Source of the DNA: Embiotoca jacksoni
Lineage: Eukaryota > Chordata > Actinopteri > Embiotocidae
Length of the DNA stretch: 64,000 bases
Reading direction: 5' to 3'
Assembly: GCA_022577435.1 (NCBI GenBank)
Contig: JAKOON010000006.1
Span: 5,286,001-5,350,000 of the forward strand
The notes under the pieces were generated by a model. The model ran no database searches, had not been told where the DNA came from, and saw nothing but the letters and a program-made list of their open reading frames with translations. This document shows positions 1 through 9,634 of this stretch, piece by piece; position 1 is the stretch's first letter; every line of letters starts with the position of its first letter. The translations under genes were made by a program, and so were the position numbers.

Positions 1-164
1 AATAACCTCTGCACACAGGTTGGTGGTGGTGCACACCGCTGATGGTGATATCATAATAGCTGAGCTGCTTGGAGGCTCTGTTACTGTTACTATTTCTTTT
101 TGCTGCTTTTTTCTCATTCTGTGCATTAATCTAAAGGTGAATATGATAAATAATGTATTTACAG

Positions 165-1197
165 GCAGCCCCGGCTATCCCTGCTGGAGTCCCAGCTGAA
201 AATCTGGAAGTTGTAAGTAGCAAATATTATTTTTTCACAACATTTTTAAAGCACATATACTTCATCCAGAAGAGCACTCCTTCCTTTATTACTCTTTCAT
301 ATGATCGTCTTGGCTGTTTTCATTTCCAGCTGCTCCCGGTTGATGCTGCTGGAGGACCTGTGAGTAAAATGCTATAAGCTTAATATTTTCTCAGCTACTG
401 AGTGTGTAGTTTGCAGATTTATGCCAGCCTAAACTGCAATGTAAATGAAAGATCATTGGAACTGTGACGTATAGACCACACATATATATACTAAATTATC
501 CCAGAGGTAGCCTACTGCAGTTTTAAATGCATGTGTGATGTGTCTTCATTGAAAGGTCCGCGGCTTCATCAAGCAGGAGATCCTGCAGCCAAATGGCAGA
601 GACACCAAGGAGGTGGTAGGTGCCTGCACATTTTAATCTCTCTGACAGAAGTTGTTGTGAGATTTGATTGAACTAATGACCTCTTCACTCTCATCTGCTC
701 CAGTACTACCCCTTTGGTTTTGACCTGCCAGCTCCCGCCGCACCTGCCGCCGCTGCTCCTGCTGCCCCTGCTGCCCCTGCTGCTCCTGCTGCCCCCGCTG
801 CTCCTGCAGCTCCTGTCATTGCTGTTGTGGCTCCTGTAAGACTGACTACCAGTTTGCATTGTGCACTATTTATTGAACAAACAGTGAGACTAGGTCACTT
901 TCTGATGTTGGCTGTATGAAGGGTTTTGTACAATACTAGTTTTAAATGACTGCAGCAGGTAGTAAATTAAAGTGTAATCAAATTGAAAGTGTCGATGAGG
1001 GCAACAGGTTCATTCCGATAAATGTGCATTGCGTCAGAGAAACAGTAATCCAGCTATTTCTGCTGAGGTGTTGAGAAACACTGACTCCTCAGCAGACATG
1101 CGAGAGAGACTGTACTCGCTCCTGATTGGCTCATCTGAAGCCTCTGTTATTTCAGGCTGCCAAACGTGGTGATGATGAAGAGGAGGAAGATGACTAA
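165..1197 (+). CDS. SCPP family secreted matrix protein, 3' part of gene (5' exons outside the window)
   Basis: Five coding exons are visible: 165-212, 330-359, 556-615, 704-835 and 1156-1197 (TAA). All are phase 0 with AG/GT borders. The 101 residues seen run from a Pro/Ala segment through GFIKQEILQPNGRDTKEV to YYPFGFDLPAP, then a long Ala/Pro run, and end in a short acidic tail, AAKRGDDEEEEDD. Small phase-0 exons, Pro/Ala bias, the FIKxxIxQPxGR...V block followed by Y-Y/F-P-F/Y, and a position beside two complete SCPP genes all point to the secretory calcium-binding phosphoprotein family (enamel, dentine, bone or scale matrix). No S-x-E kinase site is seen in this part. The signal-peptide exon must lie upstream of base 1. 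I cannot tell which teleost SCPP (gsp37, fa93e10 or scpp9 type) it is. Non-coding 3' exons seem to follow, with a donor at 1232 and an acceptor at 1395. Confidence 0.7.
728..829 (+). repeat. Ala/Pro codon repeat (GCT/GCC CCT) inside an SCPP exon
   Basis: A run of near-identical 9-bp units coding Ala-Ala-Pro (GCTGCCCCT-like) fills most of the fourth visible exon. It is likely to be length-polymorphic. It also produces a long spurious Ser/Gly/Arg-rich reading frame on the opposite strand. Confidence 0.75.
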
Positions 1198-1683
1198 AAA
1201 ATTTGAGTCAGCAGGATCTTCACACTTACAGGTACAGATACTCACAAACAAACTAATTCATACATTCACAAAGCACATAGAGTGCACCATATTACTGCAG
1301 AATTCAGACCAGATGGTTTAACAATATAATTCAGAAAAGTAAATAAGGATCTTGAATACAGTTAAGTTTTGAATTTGCTTCTGCCTTCATTTTAGGTGAC
1401 CAGTGGTTGAAGACCAGCAGTCAACCCCGGTGGAAAATGAGCAGTGAACAATGCTGATTTCTAAATAATGAAAGATGGGAGAGATGATGCTAACCTTTTT
1501 CTTATTTCAAAAGAATAAAAAAAAAAAAGGTTATATTCCTTAAAAAAAAAATTTAAAAAATGGTGCCTTGCAGTGAAATCTAAATGTGTTTTATTCAGGT
1601 CTTCAATCACTGCATGTTGTTTACTCTTCGACTATATGCAATTACATGTTTCCTCAATCAAAGTTGCTATTTCTGTGCTTCAT

Positions 1684-1689
1684 AATAAA
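1684..1689 (+). terminator. Polyadenylation signal of the first SCPP gene
   Basis: AATAAA lies about 490 bp after the TAA stop and about 290 bp into the inferred non-coding last exon (from 1396). No other canonical hexamer sits better placed before the next promoter. Confidence 0.5.
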
Positions 1690-1739
1690 TACAAAGAACT
1701 TGTTCATTAAATCTCTTCTGGTTGTCTGTTTGAAATAAC

Positions 1740-2500
1740 AATTTGTAATCAATATTACATGCTCAATCCATGAAACTCATTTTACAGTTTATTGTACATG
1801 TCTGTGATTAATTTCTCTGTTGATCAGTTTTTATTAATTCGCCACACCACAGTTACAACATAAAACATACAGGCAGACAATAATGTTCCAAGATTATAAA
1901 AGCTACAACATAAAGGGAGTTTAAAATTGCTTAAGTTTGTAGTTAATTTACAAAAACCTTTAAGATTTCTGATCTTATCATTTGTGTACACTTTCTGTAT
2001 AGCTCAGTGTTGTCATCAGTTTCCCGTGTGGACTTTTCTTGGTGAAGTGGTTCTGCCTTTTTGTTTTCATGTTCTGGAAACACTGAAGATGGGACATTAA
2101 ATACTAGAAAACTACAAAAAAATACATCACATAAATGAATATTAAATGGTAAAATGTTACGTTTGACACATGTCAAAATGTCCCTGGGCAACACACTGAA
2201 CCCCAAGTTGCTTCCAATGGCAGGCGAGTACATTGCATGCCAGCTCTGTCTCCACTGGTGTGTGAATGTGTCTGGACGTGTGTGAATGGGAAGCAAATTG
2301 CTGCCAAGGTGAGAAGGCGTTGTATAAGTTCAGAGCACTTATCATTCAAATTTCAAAAACAGAGCGAAGATGTGCTCTGCTCTGGACAGTGTAATCAAGC
2401 AGAGCCTGCTATTATGCAGAAAGTGGATTTGACCACTGGTCATTTAGTAAAGCTGAAGACTAGACACCATTACTGCACCCACTCATTGAGTAATGTCACC
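1740..2500. other. Intergenic spacer between SCPP genes, no gene seen
   Basis: AT-rich single-copy-looking sequence. Open frames on both strands around 1943-2662 overlap the downstream promoter region, show no family resemblance and lack splice-consistent continuation. I see no coding gene. Confidence 0.5.
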
Positions 2501-2547
2501 GTCATTGGCTGTGATTGGCTCTTTGGTGAGCAGGCACTGTATAAAAG
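2501..2547 (+). promoter_or_regulatory. Promoter of the P/Q-rich SCPP gene: two inverted CCAAT boxes and a TATA box
   Basis: Two inverted CCAAT motifs (ATTGGCT at 2504-2510 and 2514-2520) sit exactly one helical turn apart, followed by TATAAAAG at 2540-2547. A non-coding first exon of about 2570-2636 ends at a good donor (ACG|gtgagt). The motif GTGATTGGCT (2511-2520) recurs at the same distance from the TATA box in the next SCPP gene (9321-9330). Confidence 0.6.
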
Positions 2548-2766
2548 TCCAAGTAACTCTGTGGAAAACACAATCCAATCCACTGGCATCATCGATTTTC
2601 ATCATTTTCTACTTCGGTGTTTTTTTTCCACAGACGGTGAGTTTCATAGAGCTTCCACATAAACTTATGCCTGCTTTTTCAAATTAGAAGAAAAAAACCT
2701 CCCGTGTGAATTTGATGTTTTTTTTTAACAATTTGTATTGATGACTTGTATATCTGTAGGACAAAC

Positions 2767-4402
2767 ATGAAACTGGCCATCCTCTGCCTCTGTTTGGTTG
2801 GCACAGCTTGTGCTGCACCAGTAAGTTTTAAATAATAGACACATTTTAATCTCATGCACCACGAACCCTTTTTTTCCCCAGGAAAATTTCAGTTGATCTA
2901 ACTATTTGTGTTTCTGCCTTTAGTTTCAGTACTTGCCTCATTTCACAGGTTCCAGACAACAGGCACTACCATCACAGGTAATTATGCAAACATGCACTGT
3001 TTGACCTCTGTTCTTTATCTGCTGTTGGTTTCGCAATGATACAAACATGACACACTGCAGATATATTTCTGTATGGAATTGACCATCCACTGAAAATGTT
3101 ACATTGATTCAGGTGAGAAATCCCTTCCCAGCTGGTTTCCCACACCCTGGAGTTCCTGGAGCTTATAGTGTGGAACTAGTGAGTGAGATTTATTTTATTT
3201 ATTTTTTATTTTTTTTTACTCCATATGCAAATTTGAATCTCACTGAGTTTCGGTATTTATGAAATGTGGCAATAATTATTCTTAATATACACATGTACAT
3301 TTGTGCTTTCTTTTTTAAGATTTATCCCCCCAGTTTTACTGGTGGTGCAGGTGGATCAAGCCCAGCACAGGCAAGAATACAACCATTTTTAAGGAGTTTT
3401 TACATTTAAAGAAAAATGTTGTAAAAACATCACTTAACTGCTTTTATTTTTAATTTTTAACTTTTCTTTTCCTTCTGTCTTTTGACAGTCCTTTCCCTCT
3501 TATGGATTCATCAAGTACTCCATTCCTCAGCCTCCGGGCAGACAGAGTGTGGAAGTTGTAGGTGTTTTTTTGTTTACCTTTTTTCAGACTATAGACACTA
3601 ATGAGCCTGGAAACACTTAATTTACTACTGGAGTGTGTTAGTGCTACAAGAAATAACTTCTTCAAGCAAGATTTATTGATATTTCTGTGGTCTTGTGTTT
3701 TTACTCTTGCAGTTCTACCCCTATGACTTCGCTCGGCAAGCGGTAAACATTTGGAACTTTCAGATATGATTTAAGCAAAATATGAAATAATGAATGATAA
3801 TAAGGGTATTTCCTTTTTCTTTTAGATAATTCCATTCCCTCCTATGACAAATGGCCCTGCAGTGCCAGAGGTGAGACATTATTTATTCTAAATATCCATT
3901 ATATGTTATTGTTTTTATTTCTCTGTAAAAACATATTTTAATCACCACATTTATTATTTTTCACAGGCTCTGCCATTCGAATTTCCTCCTCAAAATTCTC
4001 CCCAGCAAATCTTCAACGTGAGAAAAAGAAAAAAGCGGCAGATATAATCTCAGAATGTTTTGAAGATTTTTATTTTATTGGTCCTGGATGTTTTCACCAC
4101 TCTTTTCGTGATAAAGTTGTTGTACTTTTTTTTTCTTTTTTCAGACCCCATCATTTGATGCCAATGCTCTTCCATCCCAGGATCCCCTACAACCACTCCA
4201 GCAAGACCAGGCCGCACAGACAAGCCAGGTAACCACACATCACTTAAAAAATAAGAATGTTCTGCAAATTCATGTATTTTATGAAAACAATCAGTTACAC
4301 AAATTTATAAATATAAAAATCAGTTTGAACATTGTGTGAATTTAACAATACTTGTTTGAAATTGCTTTTTTTTTTTCTTTACAGATACCAGCAAAGGTGT
4401 GA
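2767..4402 (+). CDS. scpp5: P/Q-rich secretory calcium-binding phosphoprotein, resembles SCPP5
   Basis: Complete 173-residue secreted protein in ten coding exons: 2767-2820, 2924-2977, 3113-3178, 3320-3370, 3489-3557, 3713-3742, 3826-3870, 3967-4017, 4145-4228 and 4385-4402 (TGA). Every intron is phase 0. The exon holding the ATG (from 2760) encodes an 18-residue signal peptide, MKLAILCLCLVGTACAAP, the classic SCPP layout with a non-coding exon 1. The mature chain is rich in Pro, Gln and aromatic residues (FQYLPHFTGSRQQ, GFIKYSIPQPPGRQSVEV, FYPYDF). Two S-x-E sites (YSVE, QSVE) fit Golgi Fam20C phosphorylation. Known P/Q-rich SCPPs are tooth enameloid or epithelial matrix proteins; this role is inferred from family. 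The intron after exon 4 starts with GC (3371), not GT; the GT donor at 3351 would break the frame. The scpp5 assignment is by remembered resemblance and could be another P/Q-rich paralogue. Confidence 0.72.
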
Positions 4403-4732
4403 AGGGGTGAACTCTCCTTTCCTCCTTAACATTCAGACATCTGCAGTGGAAGAAATTATGTTATTATTTAATGTTAAAATTTAATGCAAGGATTATTACA
4501 AAATAACCCCTTTTTAATTAAGATATAAAAATATTAGTAAACTACATTATGACAGAGTCATCTGCATAAAATGAAACATATTTCTAAAGAACTGTTTGCT
4601 TCTCTTTATCTTCATAGATTAACAATAACCTGTTGTAGATTTCCAGGCAGATGTGATACTGCACTTTCACTGTGTACACAAATCTAAATGAATCAATTCT
4701 AAACTTTCCTCTAATGTTATTTTCTTTTAAGA

Positions 4733-4738
4733 AATAAA
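4733..4738 (+). terminator. Polyadenylation signal of the scpp5-like gene
   Basis: AATAAA about 330 bp after the TGA stop. An additional 3' UTR intron (possible donor after AAAG at 4397, acceptor before 4619) cannot be excluded. Confidence 0.5.
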
Positions 4739-4759
4739 GTCTACATTTTGAAGCAATTC

Positions 4760-5540
4760 ATTGTTTTTCTTAGTGTTTATTATAAGCATTGTGGAACCTG
4801 TTATTTTCAGATAAAAATAATACAAACGCACAGTAATTCCCTTTCTGATTTTCTGCTGTTTGTGGCTGTTTCTGTCAAATATATTACGTCCTAACTCTAA
4901 CCCATGATATACCTCGTCATCTTTAACATTTTGTCAGTTTAGTGTACTTGCTAGGATATCATCTCTTACCATCATATCTTGTCCATAGGCATATAACACG
5001 TTCCAACTCGCAGTGTTTGGATGTAGGCACTGTATTTTCATTTCCCTTTCTTTGTTCTCAGAAACTCAAACTAATTAGATAAAAAAGTCAACTTCTACAT
5101 TAAAAGGATAATTTGAATTTACCTCCTTAAATTAAATTATAGCTTATTGTGATGAAGACATTTTAAGGCATACTATATTAAGAAGAACATCATACATTTA
5201 TGGGGGAGAGAGCACAAATGTGCGAACACTTTAACAGTCAACAGAAACAAATACCCGGATCTTGGATGTATTCATGATCAGAGTAAATAGAATTCCCCAC
5301 TTGAAATCCTCTTCCTTTGAATGGATTTTTTTGAGGTGGCTAATTGTACATATGGTGTCAAATATGATGGCCTCTAATTTTCTTTCATTTGGCTGTCGGC
5401 ACGCTTTTTAAGATTCAAACTCAACTTCAGGTAAACAAACTAAATGAAAGCCTGTATTTCATCATAACGGGATTTAAACAGTAGGCCTGTTCCTGGATAT
5501 TACCGGCATCACAGTAAGACATACTAACTGATTAATTATT
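4760..5540. other. Intergenic, no gene seen
   Basis: AT-rich spacer between the polyadenylation site and the left end of a decayed DNA transposon. No reading frame of interest and no RNA gene recognised. Confidence 0.5.
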
Positions 5541-6494
5541 ACTCTGTTTCCAAAAACGTTTGGAGGCTGTTTAATAAATACATATAACAAAAACATAATG
5601 CAGTGATTTTGTATATTTAATATTTAAGTGAAAATAGAACAAAGAGAACATATCACCTTGACATCGCCTTGATTTTCCAGCCCTCAGGTTCGCACTGCAT
5701 TAAAGAATAGATACAATTCCGTAGTGGAAATCACTTGAGCTCAGGAACACTTCTGAAAACCATTGTCTGTGAAAACAGTTCATCGGTGTCAAAATTTTAA
5801 ATGGCTTACTTTTTGGAAATCAAGGATGCCGCTTTCTCCGGGCCAAAGAGAAGAGGGACCACCCTGCTTGCTATCAGCGTACAGTTCAAAAGCCAGAATC
5901 CGTGACAGTATAAGAGTGCATTAGTGCACATTGCATGGGAAGCTTGGACATCTGGGAAGGCACATTAATGCTGAATGATATATAGAGGTTTAGAAGCAGA
6001 ATATTCTGTTATCCAGACCATGTCTCTTTCAGGGAAGGCCTTGCTTATTTCAGAAAGACAATGCCAAACCACATTCTGTTCTGCACTCATTACAACACCA
6101 TGACTCCATAGTAGAAGAGTTTAGGTGCGAAACAGGCCACCTGCAGTCCAGACCTGTCACCCATTAAAAGCCTTTGGCCATCATGAAAGGAAAAATAGGA
6201 CAAATGAGAACCCAAACTGCTGAGCACCTGACATCTTATATCAGGCAAGAATGGGTCAACATTTCACTTCTGAAACTCCAGCAATGGGTCTTCTCAGTTC
6301 CCAAATGTTTACAGAGTGTTTGTTAGAAGGTAAACATGGTAAACATGACCCTGTCTAAGCTTCAACATTTGATATTTTGTCTTTGTTCTAGTTTCAATGA
6401 AATAAGTGTTTCTATTATTTTGAAATCATTGCCTTCTGTTTTTATTTACATTTTACAGCTGCGTAAAATCCCAACTTTTTTGGAAACAGGGTTT
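5541..6494 (+). mobile_element. Decayed Tc1/mariner-superfamily DNA transposon with inverted termini
   Basis: The left end (CTGTTTCCAAAAACGTTTGG at 5543) and the right end, read in reverse complement (CCTGTTTCCAAAAAAGTTGG), are imperfect terminal inverted repeats that continue for about 70 bp. Translation of 5830-6330 in shifting frames gives remnants of a DDE transposase: a DNAKPHS-like segment near 6058, then SPDL(S/P)-like text, then a basic IMKxKI-like stretch and a QEWxxI...LQQxVxSVP-like segment, the usual order in Tc1-like DD34E enzymes. Frameshifts and stops are frequent, so the copy is dead. The element is in the orientation of the SCPP genes and lies between two of them. I recognise the sequence as a widespread fish repeat; the family name is not certain. 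Confidence 0.75.
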
Positions 6495-6573
6495 TAAATC
6501 CTGTCGATGAATAATGTATACAAAAATTAAAGCTGCAAACCATTAAGGGCCTATGGTTGACCCCTGTGAAACA

Positions 6574-6611
6574 CTCTTCTTTCTTTGCCACACGGGGCAA
6601 AGAAAGAAGAG
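6574..6611. repeat. Perfect inverted repeat, 16-bp arms with a 6-nt loop
   Basis: CTCTTCTTTCTTTGCC (6574-6589) is followed by a six-base loop and its exact reverse complement (6596-6611). It lies about 80 bp beyond the right end of the Tc1-like element. Purine/pyrimidine strand asymmetry is strong. It could be a transposon footprint, or a hairpin in an unrecognised transcript; the stem is shorter than a typical pre-miRNA. Confidence 0.85.
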
Positions 6612-9320
6612 GCTCTGTAGGGAAAGAAGAACAACAATAATAACAGAAAACTGAAGTCCACAAACACCTTTGTAATTAAAGCCTCAAATAATTCAACATA
6701 TGCAATACAGGCCCAGTAAGTGCACTTTAAGGCATATGCTAATGCACACCACAGAGTGAAAATTGTCACAGCGTTTGGGCAAGTTTCCCCCACAGTGATA
6801 TGCAGCTGTCTTAGAATAATAAATACAATAAAGGGAAAGGGAAATATCTTCCTGATCTTTGCTCCCCTGGGGATAGAGCCTGTCACGACATGACTCAATA
6901 CCTATCTCTTCAAAGACACTTTGAATTCACAGACACCGTCCTCTCACGCTATGACTGTCTCCTATTCACAGGTTTTCTATCTTGGAAGTCTAGATCACAT
7001 AGATTCATACCCTCTATCAACAACAGTCGGGGATATGTTGAAAGCTGCTTTAAAAGCCTTAATTTGAACTGCTGCGACAACAGTACAATGGTCTTCTGTA
7101 ATGGAATCACCCACTACTGTATATAGAAGGAGAGTCTGGAAATTTAGTATTTGACAGTACAATGATGACTGGAAGCAATATATGCATGTCTAGATGTTGA
7201 AAAGTAAAAGATTGCAACAATTTTGTTGGCTCGCAGAAGAAAAGATAAAAACTGCAAATCTGCAAAAGCAGAGAGTAGAAACTATAGACTCTGAAGTTAA
7301 AAAAAAAAGTTTTAAACTTGCTGTGCAACATATTGAAAGGGAGAGAAGATGGAACGTAATACCTTCAGTAAATAGTGTATTCTTTTGGACAATGTTCCCC
7401 CAAAACATATACTTTCTCAGCTTGCTTGTTCATTTCAATTTACTTGTTGAGGATAATAAATTTTGTTCATATTGTTTACAATCTGTAGTATATGGGGTTT
7501 GTTCGTCTTTTGGTTTGCTTTCTGTTGTAGGTCTTACTACTATTTATATTCCACTAAAACCAATGAAATGAAATAAAATTTAAATCATATTTTTCTTACA
7601 ATTTCATCTTGTTCCAACTGTCCATTAAATACCACTGCTTGTTGAGAGGTAAACCTGCATATCCAGGCTTAACACCCCCCTCAAGGCGTTTCAGCCCTTA
7701 CATGGTTATACCCTGTAATTAAGATACTTCACTTCGAGATCAAAGCTTAATATTTCCTTTTTAAGATTTGTGGAACCAAACTGAACCCCAAAACACACCT
7801 GCTTGAGAGTCACTTGATTGGAGAACTGATTTCTCAATGGTTACTTACATTTTTATACTGCTGTCCTGTAAAAAAGAAAACTGGCCTGTTGAGTTTGATA
7901 AACAGATTCTCATTCCACAGTTAAACATATTGTGAATACTTAAATTTTGAAAGCACAACTATAAAAATAAAGTTGGATTTATTTGTTCATTAAAAGTCAG
8001 CTCTGTGTTTGCTTTGCTGAAAGCACAGTTTAATTAAATTGGCAAAAGTCGGGTGTTCCAGTTGGAACAGACAATCATCACTTCATAATCTTGTTAACCT
8101 TCTAACTGACATTTTTTCAAAGCAGCAAACCAAAACATAAATCTCATCGTGTCCCATGATAGCAACTGTACAGATTTGAAGAATTAATGAAGTGATTCTT
8201 ATCTTTTTGTGAAACTCATTACCTCCGCAGATTCAAGGCAAGGATGTCTATTATCCAGTTTTGCAGATTACATAGTAGCTCCTCCATTATCTGATTTGGA
8301 ACCAGAAAAAAATAAACACAAAAAACCTACAGCGTTTAAAATCACTGTGATGTATAACCACCCCGCCTAAAGCAAACACAAGGATCAGTAGAAACTTAGA
8401 CACCAGTAAAGACTCCCCCCCCCCCCTCCAGCAATGTGTGTCATACTACCACACACATCTACTGTGAATTTCAGTGTCTATGTAGAGGCATCAATCTTTA
8501 GGAAACGTGTGTGAAATGTTGCATTTCATTCAAAACGTTACTTACTTGGACTTACAAATTTATTATCAGCAAAATGTACTTTAAGTATCAAAATTAAAAA
8601 AAATACTTTTCTTTCCTACATACTGATGATGCATCTGTATGTAAGCAGCATTTTGCTGCTGTAGCTGATGAAGTTGGAAGTGGTTTTAATTACAGTTTGG
8701 TAGTGGAGTGTAGTCGTTCCCTATGTTTGGGACAGGCTCCCTCCAAAGGGTCATAAATCAATTTGGGGGGGTCAGGATGAGATTGATTGAAGAGGAAAGA
8801 AGAAGAAGAAAATTCATTCGCGTTTTCTTCGATTTGATCTTTTTCTGTATTTGACACAACTTTATTTTTTCGGGCCACAGTCATCAAATAAAACCATGTG
8901 GGAGGTTTAAAAATAAATTGTAAATTAGTTGTAAAGATAACCTCCCTTTAAAATGATCAGGTATAAATAAGCATTGAAAAGTACAGCACTTGAGTAAATG
9001 GGCTTTCCACCACTGTTCCAGGGACTTGAGGGGGAAAGTATTGCAGTATTTGTTGTCTGGTCTGGTGATCTTGCTGTTGCTATCATCAGTACCTGCAGTA
9101 ATGTCACTCCAATCATTACATGCTTATGTTCATTTCATGTGGTCTAGTTTTTTTGCAAAGTTTGGTTTTAGGGCAAAAAAGGAGGGCCTGTGCGCTGAGC
9201 ATACTTGCACGGCATGTAATTAACTGTAACAGGGGCCTCAACCCTACATACCTCCTTTTTTTCAGTTTTGACATGTAAGGAGTTATCTTCAAACACGTAA
9301 CTCTGCAGTTACCACTGGAT
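6612..9320. other. Intergenic between SCPP genes, no gene seen
   Basis: About 2.7 kb of AT-rich DNA. A 125-codon open frame at 7194-7571 has no recognisable domain and no splice context, so it is not called. A C-homopolymer of about 12 bases occurs near 8407-8418. No RNA gene recognised. Confidence 0.45.
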
Positions 9321-9356
9321 GTGATTGGCTATTACAGGATATTCCTGTATATAAAT
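9321..9356 (+). promoter_or_regulatory. Promoter of the acidic SCPP gene: inverted CCAAT box and TATA box
   Basis: GTGATTGGCT at 9321-9330 precedes TATATAAAT at 9348-9356. A non-coding first exon of roughly 9380-9438 ends in AAAG|gtgaga. The arrangement copies that of the upstream scpp5-like gene (17-bp against 19-bp spacing). Confidence 0.6.
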
Positions 9357-9634
9357 GGCATTCATGTGAGACATGAAGTAGATTGCTTTCCATCTCTGAG
9401 GAGACACAGCTTCACATTTTCTCTGCACCAGGAAAAAGGTGAGAAGGACTCTCATATGGAAAAGATAAACATTCTTTTTAAGACATAGCAGTTCCTCAGA
9501 CATATTTTTATGTTATTTGACACGTAGTACTGCAGAAAATCTTAATTTTAATATTTGAAAACTTTTCCCCCTTCATTCAGCAATGGAAATCAGAAGAATA
9601 ATCCTTTCTGTATTTTTCTGTAGAAACAGTCACA

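Noticed and set aside
569..859. Minus-strand open frame rich in Ser, Gly and Arg
   Set aside because: It is the complement of the Ala/Pro repeat exon of the first SCPP gene; composition is explained by the repeat.
3350..3351. GT donor at GGTGCAG|gtggat inside scpp5-like exon 4
   Set aside because: Use of it would leave a phase-1 end before a phase-0 exon and destroy the downstream frame.
7194..7571. 125-codon open frame between SCPP genes
   Set aside because: No domain, no splice context, AT-rich composition, and overlapped by equally long frames on the opposite strand.
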